Positions 27,896-36,034 of a stretch of 64,000 nucleotides of DNA are shown in pieces. Below the pieces are notes generated by a model. That model did not search any database. It had not been told where the DNA came from and worked only from the letters and a program-made list of their open reading frames with translations. The first letter of the stretch is position 1. The number at the start of each line of letters is the position of its first letter. Origin of the DNA: Haloferax prahovense DSM 18310 (GTDB lineage Archaea; Halobacteriota; Halobacteria; Halobacteriales; Haloferacaceae); the NCBI RefSeq assembly GCF_000336815.1, contig NZ_AOLG01000009.1, positions 184,396 to 248,395 on the forward strand, written 5' to 3'. Position numbers and translations under genes: made by a program.

Positions 27896-28969
27896 ATGGC
27901 AAGCCGCGCGACCCGCGCGCTCCGGCGATTCGAACCGCCGCCGCGGGCGGTCGACTGGTCCATCTTCGCGCTCGTCGTCTTCGAGACGCTCTCGGGCGTG
28001 CTGAGCCTCGGGGCCGGCCACCCGGCCAACGGTCTCCTGTTCGTCGTCCACGGCGTCGCCGGCCTCTCGCTGGTCGCGCTCGTCGGCTTCAAACTCTATC
28101 GGGTCCGCCACCGCGTCATCGACTCGCGGCTCCGGGACCGCCACACAGCCGTCTCGATTCTCCTCGCGGTCGTCGCGCTCGCGGCACTCGGAACCGGCAT
28201 CGCGTGGGTGCTCGGCGTCGAGGTCCGAATCGCCTTCTGGACGCTTCTCAACGTCCACATCGGCTTCGGCCTGCTCGTCATTCCAGTCCTTCTCGTCCAC
28301 CTCCGGTCGCGCTTCCGCGCGCCCCGCGCGGTCGACTTCGCGGAGCGACGCCGGGCGCTCCAGTACGGCGCGATACTCGTCTTCGGCGCGGCGAGCTACC
28401 GGGCGACCGAGACGGTTGGGGCGCTCCGCGGCGTCGGTCGCCGATTCACCGGGTCGCGGCCGCTCCCGCCCGGCGAGGGCAACGACGCCTTTCCGGTGAC
28501 GAGTTGGGTCGCCGACGACCCCGACCCCGTCGACCCCGACTCGTGGTCCCTTTCGGTCGCGGGGTTAGTTGACCGCCCGCTCGAACTCGACCGGGCGGAC
28601 CTCGCGCCCGACGAGACGCGGTCGGTCCTCTTGGACTGCACGAGCGGGTGGTACACCGAGCAGAACTGGACCGGCGTGAGACTCGGCGACGCGCTCGATA
28701 GCGCCGGTGTTCACTCGTCAGCGCGGTGGGTGACGGTCCGGTCGGTGACGGGCTTTCGGTGGTCCTTCCCCATCGCGGAGGCTCGAGAGATGCTGTTGGC
28801 GACCGGGGTCGGCGGCGAACCGCTCTCGCACGGCCACGGCGCGCCGCTCCGACTGGTCGCGCCGAACCGACGCGGCTTCCAGTGGGTCAAGTGGGTCGAT
28901 GCGGTCGAGGTGCGCCGGCGACGCGACCCGGCGCAGTGGCTCGCGGTGCTGGTGAGCGGATTCGGATAG
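27896..28969 (+). CDS. Cytochrome b-like membrane domain fused to molybdopterin oxidoreductase domain
   Basis: 357 residues. Residues about 20-175 form four or five membrane helices with histidines at 52, 121 and 135 that are candidate b-haem ligands. Residues about 195-345 form a sulfite-oxidase/YedY-like molybdenum cofactor domain with DSWSLSVAGLVDRP and LLDCTSGWYTEQNWTGVRL, where Cys248 would bind molybdenum. In bacteria the YedY (MsrP) and YedZ (MsrQ) parts are separate proteins; here they appear fused. A methionine-sulfoxide reductase role is therefore possible, but the substrate and the side of the membrane are not shown. Confidence 0.85.
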   Translation: MASRATRALRRFEPPPRAVDWSIFALVVFETLSGVLSLGAGHPANGLLFVVHGVAGLSLVALVGFKLYRVRHRVIDSRLRDRHTAVSILLAVVALAALGTGIAWVLGVEVRIAFWTLLNVHIGFGLLVIPVLLVHLRSRFRAPRAVDFAERRRALQYGAILVFGAASYRATETVGALRGVGRRFTGSRPLPPGEGNDAFPVTSWVADDPDPVDPDSWSLSVAGLVDRPLELDRADLAPDETRSVLLDCTSGWYTEQNWTGVRLGDALDSAGVHSSARWVTVRSVTGFRWSFPIAEAREMLLATGVGGEPLSHGHGAPLRLVAPNRRGFQWVKWVDAVEVRRRRDPAQWLAVLVSGFG

Positions 28970-28975
28970 CGGCGC

Positions 28976-29125
28976 TCACCACGGGAGAATCCACAGCACG
29001 TCGACGAGGCGGTCCAGAATCGTCTTTTCTCTCTCGTGGTCATCGTCCGCCGTGTCGTCAGCCGACGCGTCCTGTACGTCCGTCACCCCGACTTCGTCGG
29101 GCGCGCTCGAATCGGTGGAGGGCAT
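28976..29125 (-). CDS. Small acidic hypothetical protein
   Basis: 49 residues. The N-terminal two-thirds is highly acidic (MPSTDSSAPDEVG, then ASADDTADDDHERE), and the C-terminus is amphipathic (TILDRLVDVLWILPW). ATG 29125 and the stop at 28976-28978 give a frame with strong haloarchaeal codon bias. It ends six bases from the convergent molybdopterin gene. A C-terminal hydrophobic patch might bind a membrane or partner. No family is recognised. The gap 29126-29291 upstream holds no other gene I can support. Confidence 0.55.
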   Translation of the reverse strand: MPSTDSSAPDEVGVTDVQDASADDTADDDHEREKTILDRLVDVLWILPW

Positions 29126-29291
29126 GCTCGTCGCTATGCTTGTCAACGTGGAAATACTTTCTGTGGGGAGGGGGCCGCACGCCGAACCGAGGGATGTGAC
29201 GAGTGACGAGCGCTACGGTTCGGCGGGTATGGGATTTTGCTGGGTCCCTCCCGTCGCGGCCGCCGGACCGCCGCGAGTCCTCGTGGGGCGA

Positions 29292-29768
29292 CTACGCGTG
29301 TGAGGACGCCTCTGTCGCCGCATCGTGTGATGCGGGGCGCTCACCGTGAGTTCGCCACGCGACGAAGCCGGCACCGAGGAACAGGAGGCCGCCGCCGACG
29401 AGTAAGAACGGTTCCGCCCCGAGGACAAATCGCGTCGTCCCGTCGAACGTTTGGACCGTGGTGTAGAGTCCCGGGTCCCGGACGTAGTGGGACACGGCAA
29501 CGAGCGAATAGCCGACTTCGACGACACCGACTACTACTGGGACGACTGCGGCGTACTTCCACCGGAGTGCGGCCAGCGCCCCGACGACACCGAGGCCCCC
29601 GAGTCGCGCTAGCAGGTTCTCCTCGTGGTTGAGTTGACCGTCCCATCCCGTCGTTATCGACCCGTCGTATCCGGGTGCGACGTGGAGCAGTTCCTGGTGA
29701 ATGCCGGCGACCACGGCTCCGAAGCCAGCGACTGCCATCACGACCGCGAGAATTCGCTGACGGTCCAT
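29292..29768 (-). CDS. Hypothetical membrane protein, four helices
   Basis: 158 residues from ATG 29768. Four membrane helices: about 8-27, 57-75, 80-100 and 123-142. The first loop is HQELLHVAPGYDGSITTGW and the second soluble loop is SHYVRDPGLYTTVQTF. An upstream in-frame TTG/ATG would add nine residues (MLGDTRRVD) and is less likely. The family is not recognised. GC content is slightly lower than in the flanking genes. Confidence 0.65.
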   Translation of the reverse strand: MDRQRILAVVMAVAGFGAVVAGIHQELLHVAPGYDGSITTGWDGQLNHEENLLARLGGLGVVGALAALRWKYAAVVPVVVGVVEVGYSLVAVSHYVRDPGLYTTVQTFDGTTRFVLGAEPFLLVGGGLLFLGAGFVAWRTHGERPASHDAATEASSHA

Positions 29769-29813
29769 ATCGACACGTCTCGTGTCACCCAGCAATAATC
29801 TTGCTCCCAGTTC

Positions 29814-30569
29814 TCACTCGTCGCTTCCGCTTCGAATCGCCTGCTCGGCGGCGTCGAGAGCGGCGTCGGCGTCGAACTCGGCGACGATGGCTTCCAGTTC
29901 CTCGCGCGTCGCACCGGCGTCCCGCAGGTCGCGGGCGTGAGCGGTGATGTTCGGCACGGCGCGCACGATGTTGTCCACGATGGGGACCGTGGCGACCTGC
30001 GCCGACCGCGACATCGGGTTGAGGTCGACGACGATTTCGACTTTATCCATCGCGCCGAGCGCCTCGGCCCGGTCGCCGTCCTCCAGCGGGACGACGACCA
30101 CGTCGGCGCTCCCGATACCGTCGGCGTCGACTTTCGCGCGCTCGTGGTCGATGCCCGGAATCCGCCCGTCGGCGGTGAGTCCCTTCACCTCGTCCGCGCC
30201 GTGGTCGCGCAGGTGCTCGACGATGGCTCGCATGCGCTCGTCGGTTCGGTTGAACAGATTGACTTCGATGTCGGCGTCGACGGCCGCCGCGAGTTCGACG
30301 ATTTCGCCGGGGCAGAGCGCCGCGACGTTCCCGTTGACCGAGATAACCGGCTGGTCGGCGCGTAGGAGGTGCGCCGCGGCCGCCCGCGCGGCCTCGTCCG
30401 CGCTCGGAATCGTCCGCTCGCCGAGGAGGTAATCGAACGCCTCGCCGCGCCCCTGCGCGATGAGTCCCTGCCGGCTCGTGATACCCTTCTCGACGCCCTC
30501 CTCGATGCGGTGGCGGGTGAGAAGCGACTGGTATCTCGGGTGGCTCTCGGGAATCTCGATGTCGCTCAT
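29814..30569 (-). CDS. 4-phosphopantoate--beta-alanine ligase (PPS)
   Basis: 251 residues from ATG 30569. SHPRYQSLLTRHRIEEGVEKGITSRQGLIAQGRGEAF is split between conserved blocks (SHPRYQSL and QGRGEAFDYLLGE). PVISVNGNVAALCPGEIVEL and VDLNPMSRSAQVATVPIVDN are hallmark motifs of archaeal phosphopantothenate synthetase. The enzyme joins 4-phosphopantoate and beta-alanine, replacing the bacterial pantothenate synthetase/kinase route to CoA. The preceding step, pantoate kinase, is encoded immediately upstream at 30667-31503. Confidence 0.93.
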   Translation of the reverse strand: MSDIEIPESHPRYQSLLTRHRIEEGVEKGITSRQGLIAQGRGEAFDYLLGERTIPSADEAARAAAAHLLRADQPVISVNGNVAALCPGEIVELAAAVDADIEVNLFNRTDERMRAIVEHLRDHGADEVKGLTADGRIPGIDHERAKVDADGIGSADVVVVPLEDGDRAEALGAMDKVEIVVDLNPMSRSAQVATVPIVDNIVRAVPNITAHARDLRDAGATREELEAIVAEFDADAALDAAEQAIRSGSDE

Positions 30570-30666
30570 TGGTGGTGGGTCGTCGCCGCGACAGTAACAC
30601 GTTTTCTCATCGGGGCGGGCGGGATTCCGCAACGCCCCCGACCGCTCGGTGAGGCCTCGCGGCCGC

Positions 30667-31503
30667 CTACTCGCTCCGCAGCGTCGCGCCGGCGGGGTGG
30701 ACGCGGCAGCGCTCTGGGTCGTAGCCGGCGTCCGACAGCCCCGTCCCGACCGCGAACACCGTCTCGCCGAGCATCGCCATCGAGCCGTCGCCACCGGCCG
30801 CGCGCACGTCGTCGATGGCGGTCTCCACCCGGCCGCCGGTCAGGAGGCCGGCGTCGCGGGCGAACCGCCGCGACTCGGCGACGAATCGGTCGAGCGTGGG
30901 CTCGGCGCGGAGTGCTTCGAGGGCCGTCTCCCCGGCGGCGGTGAGTGTGGTGGTGTCCCCGGACAGCACGTCGGCCGTCGAGAGCCCGCCGAACGCGACG
31001 TACTCGATTTCGGGGCGCGCGGGGACGCCGTCCATCCGGCCGTGGGCCGGCGCGCCGGGTTCGACCCGAACGGGCATCCCGCCGCGGGCCTGCGCGACCA
31101 CGTCGCCGAGGCCGGTCCCCGCGCGGACCTCGGCCACGTGGGCGAGGGTGACGAGTTCGTTCTCCGACCGGCCGCAGGCGAACACCGCGTTCGCCGCGAG
31201 CGCCGTCCCGAGCGCCATCGCGCCCGAGACGCCGAAGCCCGCGCCGAGTGGGAGGTCGCTTTCCGCGTCGACGGTGGCCGTCACGCCGAGCGACCGAAGC
31301 ACGTCCGCGACGGGCGGCATCTCGACCGCCTCGCCGTCGAGACTGACGGTGGTCTCCGGTGCCGGTTCGACCGTCACGGTGACGCCGTGGGAGAGTGTCA
31401 GCCCCGCGCCGCGGGAACCGGCGACCGCCGGGTCGTCGGCGGGGTGGGCGCTGAAAAAGCCCGTGACGTGGCCGGGCACGAACGCCGTCGCGTCGTCGCT
31501 CAT
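30667..31503 (-). CDS. Pantoate kinase
   Basis: 278 residues of the GHMP kinase superfamily. The N-terminal AFVPGHVTGFFSAHP replaces the usual GHMP motif 1 in the archaeal pantoate kinase manner. The ATP-binding glycine loop is LPLGAGFGVSGAMALGTALAAN, and GTGLGDVVAQARGGMPVR is a further family block. It phosphorylates pantoate to 4-phosphopantoate, feeding the PPS gene 97 bp downstream on the same strand. A single mRNA for the two CoA genes is likely. Confidence 0.93.
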   Translation of the reverse strand: MSDDATAFVPGHVTGFFSAHPADDPAVAGSRGAGLTLSHGVTVTVEPAPETTVSLDGEAVEMPPVADVLRSLGVTATVDAESDLPLGAGFGVSGAMALGTALAANAVFACGRSENELVTLAHVAEVRAGTGLGDVVAQARGGMPVRVEPGAPAHGRMDGVPARPEIEYVAFGGLSTADVLSGDTTTLTAAGETALEALRAEPTLDRFVAESRRFARDAGLLTGGRVETAIDDVRAAGGDGSMAMLGETVFAVGTGLSDAGYDPERCRVHPAGATLRSE

Positions 31504-31574
31504 CGGTCGTTCTACGACGGGGGTCGGTTAACGGTGTTGCGTTTCGTCGCGTCCGCGTTCATACCGAGTCTGAC

Positions 31575-32015
31575 TCAGGAACGCTCGTATTCGGTCGCTT
31601 CGTCCTCACGGGTCGTTCGCCGCGATTCCGCCGTTTTGCGAGCGTCCGCGACCGTCTCCGTCTCCAACAGCCGCTCGACTTTCGCCTCGAACTCCTCTTC
31701 GGAGAGTTCGCCGGTCGCGTAGCGCCGCCGGAGCGTTTCGAGCGCGTCTTCGGTCTCGGTCGTCATCGACTCGGCCGCGTCGTCGCCGCGACGGGACTCG
31801 TAGATGCGAGCGAGGGCTATCGCGGCGGGGAGCACGCCCGCGAAGCCGACCGGGAAGACGACCCAGAACCACGACACTCCGAGCGCGAGTAGGCCGAATC
31901 CGACCAGAAAGATGAGCCCCATGACGACGCCGGCGACCAGTTCTTCGAGCGCCGAGTCCTCGTCGTCGCCCGCGTCGTCGATGGCGTCGTCGACGATTCG
32001 CTTCGGGTCGGTCAT
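31575..32015 (-). CDS. SHOCT-domain membrane protein
   Basis: 146 residues from ATG 32015. Two membrane helices (about residues 25-45 and 48-68) follow an acidic N-terminus. The C-terminal SHOCT motif is ALETLRRRYATGELSEEEFE, with the tail AKVERLLETETV. SHOCT is a short helical oligomerisation module found at the ends of many prokaryotic membrane proteins. The function is unknown. It is 71 bp downstream of pantoate kinase on the same strand but probably separate. Confidence 0.82.
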   Translation of the reverse strand: MTDPKRIVDDAIDDAGDDEDSALEELVAGVVMGLIFLVGFGLLALGVSWFWVVFPVGFAGVLPAAIALARIYESRRGDDAAESMTTETEDALETLRRRYATGELSEEEFEAKVERLLETETVADARKTAESRRTTREDEATEYERS

Positions 32016-32121
32016 CGGTCTCCTCCGCGACGACGACGTTCGTGCATGGTGTTCTAACGTGTCCGGGAGATAACGACTGTTTCGCAAAAAATGGGTCGCG
32101 TCGGTGGGTGCGTCTTCGCCC

Positions 32122-32154
32122 TTATGGGCTCAGACGCTGGCGATCACGCGGGAA
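32122..32154 (-). pseudogene. aspS C-terminal tail, extra copy 3 (with stop)
   Basis: On the minus strand this stretch reads [10 protein letters not shown] followed by TAA, exactly the last ten residues of AspRS (32301-32333). Most codons differ synonymously from the gene (for example CGT GAT CGC CAG CGT against CGA GAC AGA CAA CGC). Similarity stops at the Phe codon. Such a conserved peptide with divergent codons cannot come from a recent duplication; it looks like the end of another aspS allele left behind. Confidence 0.6.
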
Positions 32155-32192
32155 CTCACTCGCAACGCTTCGCGTTGCTCCCTGTTCCCGCG
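32147..32192. repeat. Nested inverted repeat downstream of aspS
   Basis: Outer arms CGCGGGAAC (32147-32155) and GTTCCCGCG (32184-32192) enclose inner arms GCAACGC (32162-32168) and GCGTTGC (32172-32178) around a TTC loop, a strong potential cruciform or hairpin. The right outer arm reads CTG TTC CCG CGC on the plus strand, that is LFPR. It may therefore be a fourth, inverted fragment of the aspS tail. Confidence 0.55.
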
Positions 32193-32213
32193 CTCGTGTT
32201 GCGCCGTCGCCTC

Positions 32214-32243
32214 GGGCGACAGGCGCTGCCGGTCGCGCGGGAA
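32214..32243 (-). pseudogene. aspS C-terminal tail, extra copy 2 (no stop)
   Basis: The minus strand encodes [10 protein letters not shown] again with a third set of codons (CGC GAC CGG CAG CGC CTG TCG CCC), and the frame then continues into GAG instead of a stop. It lies 57 bp after the real aspS stop and is preceded by the hairpin-like CGTCGGAC/GTCCGACG pair. It is read with copy 3 as a relic at the gene's 3' end. Confidence 0.6.
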
Positions 32244-32300
32244 CACCGTCGGACTCACGTCGTTCGTCCGACGAGCACCCACTCGCAGAAACGCCTTCGT

Positions 32301-33605
32301 CTACGGACTCAGGCGTTGTCTGTCTCGTGGGAACAGCACCGCTTCCCGGATGTTCTCCAGTCCGAGCATCGTCATGATGAGTCGCTCGCCGCCGAGTCCG
32401 AAGCCGGCGTGCGGGGGCATGCCGTACTTGAACATCTTCGTGTAGTACTCGAACGCGTCGGGGTCGAGGCCCTGCTGTTCGAAGCCGGCGACGAGGTGGT
32501 CGAAGCGGTGTTCACGCTGCCCGCCCGAGACGAGCTCCATGTTCGGGTGCATCATGTCGAAGCCCGTCGAGAGCGTCTCGTCGTCGTCGTGGTCCTTGAT
32601 GTAGAACGGCTTGATCTCGCTGGGCCAGTCGGTGATGAAGTAGTGCTCGCCGACGTCCTCGCCGAGCGCCTTCTCGCCCTCGGTGGGGAGGTCGTCGCCC
32701 CAGACGAGCTGCTCGTCGAGCTTGCCCGTGGCGTTGATGCGCTGGATGGCCTCCTCGTAGCTGAGCCGCGGGAACTCGCCGGACGGCGCTTCGAACTCGT
32801 CTTCGAGACCGAGCGCTTCGAGTTCGTCCTGGCAGTTCTCTTCGACGGCCTCGTAGCCGGCCTTGACGACGGCCTCGCACACGTCCATCGCCTCGGTGTG
32901 GTCGATGAACGCCGACTCGAAGTCGATGGAGGTCGCCTCGTTGAGGTGGCGGGGCGTGTTGTGCTCTTCGGCGCGGAAGATGGGGCCGACCTCGAAGACG
33001 CGTTCGAGTCCGGAACCGACCATCAGCTGCTTGAACAGCTGCGGCGACTGGTTCATGAACGCTTCCTTGCCGAAGTACGTGATGGGGAAGAGCTCGGTGC
33101 CGCCCTCGGTCCCCGTGGCGACGATTTTCGGCGTGTTGATCTCGGTGGCGCGGAGGTCGCGGAACTGCTCGCGGACGGCGCGCTGGACCTCGGCGCGAAT
33201 CTCGAAGATGGCCTTGACCTCGTCCTTGCGGAGGTCGAGCGTGCGGTTGTCGAGGCGCGTCGAGAGCTCGGCGTCGACCTTGCCGGAGGGGTCGAGCGGG
33301 AGCTGCGCCTCCGCCTCGGCGATGACGTCGAGGCTCTCGGGCGTGACTTCGACGCCCGTCGGCGCGCGGGGCTCCTCTGCGACCTCGCCGGTCACGGAGA
33401 TGACGCTCTCGCGGTGGACGCCGAGACCCGTCTCGACGAGGTCGTCGTCCATCTCGTCTTTCTCGAACTTGACCTGAATCTTGCCGGAGGTGTCCCGGAG
33501 AATCAGAAACGCGATGCCGCCGAGGTCACGAACTTCGTGGACCCAGCCGGCGACGGTGACCGTGTCACCGGGTTCGGCGTCGGCCGTGTACGTTCGGTTT
33601 CGCAT
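32301..33605 (-). CDS. aspS: Aspartate--tRNA(Asp/Asn) ligase
   Basis: 434 residues, standard archaeal AspRS length. The anticodon-binding OB fold (about 1-110) contains [19 protein letters not shown]. The class II catalytic core has motif 2 in [19 protein letters not shown], a flipping-loop region, and motif 3 in [14 protein letters not shown]. Haloarchaea generally make Asn-tRNA by amidation, so this enzyme is probably non-discriminating and charges tRNA-Asn with Asp for GatCAB; gatB lies 8.5 kb away. Discrimination cannot be proven from the sequence. Its last ten residues recur twice downstream. Confidence 0.94.
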   Translation of the reverse strand: MRNRTYTADAEPGDTVTVAGWVHEVRDLGGIAFLILRDTSGKIQVKFEKDEMDDDLVETGLGVHRESVISVTGEVAEEPRAPTGVEVTPESLDVIAEAEAQLPLDPSGKVDAELSTRLDNRTLDLRKDEVKAIFEIRAEVQRAVREQFRDLRATEINTPKIVATGTEGGTELFPITYFGKEAFMNQSPQLFKQLMVGSGLERVFEVGPIFRAEEHNTPRHLNEATSIDFESAFIDHTEAMDVCEAVVKAGYEAVEENCQDELEALGLEDEFEAPSGEFPRLSYEEAIQRINATGKLDEQLVWGDDLPTEGEKALGEDVGEHYFITDWPSEIKPFYIKDHDDDETLSTGFDMMHPNMELVSGGQREHRFDHLVAGFEQQGLDPDAFEYYTKMFKYGMPPHAGFGLGGERLIMTMLGLENIREAVLFPRDRQRLSP

Positions 33606-33763
33606 ACGACGTGGTTCCCGACCGTTCGTCTTAAACATCGTGTCTTCGCCTCGCTCGGACGCGTTCGAGTGTCGAACCCACCGAGAAGCGGGACGATACG
33701 AGGCACGCGTTGACGGGGTCTGTGGTACCGTGGTACTTAGTTCGCTGCGCGTGTCCACCCGGT

Positions 33764-34348
33764 ATGGCTCCCGACTCACCGGACGCGCCGGCGGACGAAC
33801 CGCGAACCGACGCGGACGCTTCCCCGGAGTCCGGCCCGGCACCCAACGCCGCCCGCGTCGCCGACCTCGACTGGTCCGAGAGCGAGCGGGGCGACCGATT
33901 CGCGTTCCGCCGGAAGCGACTCGCCGAACGCGCCGGCGGCCGCGACCTCGGCTGCTCGCTCTACGAGGTCCCGCCGGGGAGGCGCCCGTGGCCGACCCAC
34001 TACCACGAAGGCAACGAAGAGGCGCTGTACGTGCTCTCCGGAACGGGCACGCTCCGGACACGAGAGGGCGCGGCCGACCTCGACCTCGAAGCGGATACCT
34101 ACGTCGCACTCCCCGCCGGGGCCGACTACGCGAGACAAATCGAGAACGACGGCGACGAACCGCTCCGGTACCTCGCGCTCTCGACGATGAACCACCCCGA
34201 CGTGACGGTCTATCCGGACTCCGGCAAAGTCGGAGTGTTCTGCGGTGCGCCGCCGGGCGGCGACAAGAACGCCCGGACGCTCAACGATTATTTCCCCCGA
34301 GACGCCGCCGTCGGCTACTGGGAGGGTGAGCCGACCGACGAGGAGTGA
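33764..34348 (+). CDS. Cupin domain protein
   Basis: 194 residues from ATG 33764. After an acidic, Pro-rich N-terminus of about 35 residues comes a cupin barrel with [19 protein letters not shown] (motif 1: two His and Glu) and [15 protein letters not shown] (motif 2 without the final canonical His). The metal-binding His/His/Glu set is present, but the fourth ligand is not obvious. The C-terminus ([20 protein letters not shown]) matches haloarchaeal and bacterial sugar-related cupins of unknown substrate. Divergent from aspS, about 158 bp apart. Confidence 0.85.
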   Translation: MAPDSPDAPADEPRTDADASPESGPAPNAARVADLDWSESERGDRFAFRRKRLAERAGGRDLGCSLYEVPPGRRPWPTHYHEGNEEALYVLSGTGTLRTREGAADLDLEADTYVALPAGADYARQIENDGDEPLRYLALSTMNHPDVTVYPDSGKVGVFCGAPPGGDKNARTLNDYFPRDAAVGYWEGEPTDEE

Positions 34349-34423
34349 ATCGCTTCTCCCTTCCACCGCGACGGCTCCGATGCTGAGGTTTATATCCGAA
34401 CCCGCGGCCACCTCGCCTCGGAC

Positions 34424-35182
34424 ATGGACGTTTCAGACCTCGAAGCCGCGTTCGCCCTCCCGCTCGCCGAAGACACCTCGTTCGACACGACCGTCGTCGG
34501 CGTCCTCACGACGCTCGCGTCGTTCGTCACGCCCCTCGCGGGCGTTCTCCTTGCGGGCTACGTGGTCCGCCTCGTTCGCGCGGGCGACCGCGACGCGACC
34601 GCGCTCCCGTCGTTCGACGACTACACCGACATAGTCGCCGACGGCGCTCGTCTCTCGGCCGCGCTCGTCGCGTTCCAACTCCCCGCAATCGGCCTCGCGA
34701 CCGTCGCCCTTCCGGGTTCCGGACCCTCACTTGCGATGCTCACGTATGCGACCAATCCGGCGATACTCGGGCTCCTCGGCCTCTCTACGCTCGAAACCGT
34801 CGGTCTCGTCGCGGCCGGCCTCGCGGCACTGATGGGTTCGTATCTCTCGGTGGCCGCCACGGTCGCCATCGCCCGCGAGGGGTCGCTCGTCGCGGCAATT
34901 CCAGTCACGCGCGACCTCGCGTTCGACCGCTCGTTTATCGGCGTCGCCTCTGGCGTCGCGCTCGTCGGCTTCGTGGTCGGCCTGCTCGTCGCCCTCTGCG
35001 CCGCGGTGCCGGCCGTCGGTACCGCGCTCGCCGCGACCGCGTCGTTCTACTCTCTCGTCGCGTCGGCGACGCTCCTCGGTCGCGGCGCGCCGAACGCGTC
35101 GGTGCTCGACGTCGATGCGTCTCGGCAGTCACACGCTGGCGGCGTGAGCTCGGGGTCGGCCGAGTCGATGGAGTCGGCGTAG
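34424..35182 (+). CDS. DUF4013 family membrane protein
   Basis: 252 residues. The N-terminus LEAAFALPLAEDTS leads into about five or six membrane helices. The conserved cytoplasmic segment LPSFDDYTDIVADGARLSAA, between helices 1 and 2, is typical of DUF4013 (LPxFDDWxxLFxDGxK-type). The C-terminus is polar and Ser-rich. The function is unknown; haloarchaea carry several paralogues. ATG 34424 follows TTTATATC by about 30 bases, a good promoter match. It converges on the GGGP synthase gene with a 24-bp gap. Confidence 0.8.
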   Translation: MDVSDLEAAFALPLAEDTSFDTTVVGVLTTLASFVTPLAGVLLAGYVVRLVRAGDRDATALPSFDDYTDIVADGARLSAALVAFQLPAIGLATVALPGSGPSLAMLTYATNPAILGLLGLSTLETVGLVAAGLAALMGSYLSVAATVAIAREGSLVAAIPVTRDLAFDRSFIGVASGVALVGFVVGLLVALCAAVPAVGTALAATASFYSLVASATLLGRGAPNASVLDVDASRQSHAGGVSSGSAESMESA

Positions 35183-35206
35183 AAGAGGAACCCGCGCCCG
35201 TGGGGA

Positions 35207-35929
35207 TTACTCCGCGACGAGTTCGGCCGTCGCGTCTTTCGCGCCCTCGACCGTCTCGCGCACCGCGTCGACGCCCTCGTCGTGCAGGAGGTTGCCGACG
35301 ACGACCGCGTCCGCGTGCTGGCCCATCTCATAGGCGGTGTCGTAGTCGTGGATACCGCCGCCGTAGAACAGCGTCGCCTCGTCGAGCGCGTCGTGCGCCG
35401 CGCCGACCTTCTCGGGGTCGCCGTAGGTGCCGGAGTACTCGACGTAGATGATCTTCTGGCCGAACATCTTCTCGGCGACGCGAGCGAACGAGGCCACGTC
35501 CTCGGCGGACTGGTCGGTGTCGGCGTCGGTGTACTCGGCGACCGACGACTCGGGGTTCAACACGATGTACGCCTCGGTGTGGGTGCGGTCCCAGTCGAGG
35601 CCGTCTTCGATGCGGACCCACTCCTTGTGCGCGCCGGTGATCCAAAACGAGTCGCTCGCGTTGAACACCGTCGGGATGAGGTAACCGTCCAGCGCGTCGT
35701 CGTCGATGACGACGCCGGGGTTCGACGGCTCCTGGTAGATTGGCACGTCGTACTTCGAGGTGGCCTCGATGACGCGTTCCATCTTCTCCTCTGTGATGTC
35801 GAGCGTGCCGCCGATTTCGAGGGCGTCGGTGCCCGTCTCACACACGTCTTCGAACGTCTCGCCGTCGACGAGGTCCTTGTCCGGGTCGATTTTGGTGATA
35901 TGGTCCCAGTCTTCCCACGGATAGCTCAT
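35207..35929 (-). CDS. Phosphoglycerol geranylgeranyltransferase (GGGP synthase)
   Basis: 240 residues from ATG 35929, a PcrB/GGGPS TIM barrel. Key motifs are [46 protein letters not shown] and [13 protein letters not shown], which bind glycerol-1-phosphate and the prenyl chain. It makes the first ether bond of archaeal membrane lipids from sn-glycerol-1-phosphate and GGPP. The minus-strand TATA-like TTTTTACG at 35953-35960 places the transcript start next to the ATG. Confidence 0.94.
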   Translation of the reverse strand: MSYPWEDWDHITKIDPDKDLVDGETFEDVCETGTDALEIGGTLDITEEKMERVIEATSKYDVPIYQEPSNPGVVIDDDALDGYLIPTVFNASDSFWITGAHKEWVRIEDGLDWDRTHTEAYIVLNPESSVAEYTDADTDQSAEDVASFARVAEKMFGQKIIYVEYSGTYGDPEKVGAAHDALDEATLFYGGGIHDYDTAYEMGQHADAVVVGNLLHDEGVDAVRETVEGAKDATAELVAE

Positions 35930-35952
35930 TGGTCGCTCTATGCTTGAGGGGG

Positions 35953-35960
35953 CGTAAAAA
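35953..35960 (-). promoter_or_regulatory. TATA box of the GGGP synthase gene
   Basis: Reads TTTTTACG on the minus strand, 24-31 bases before the ATG at 35929, consistent with a leaderless transcript. Confidence 0.5.
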
Positions 35961-36001
35961 GCGTGCGGATGAAATGGGTCACACGCATAGTCGGGAGTGA
36001 A

Positions 36002-36007
36002 TTTTAA
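36002..36007 (+). promoter_or_regulatory. TATA box of the Mrr-like gene
   Basis: TTTTAA lies 28-33 bases before ATG 36035, the usual spacing for a nearly leaderless haloarchaeal gene. Confidence 0.5.
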
Positions 36008-36034
36008 CCCACCTGTCACCAAATCCGGTGTACG

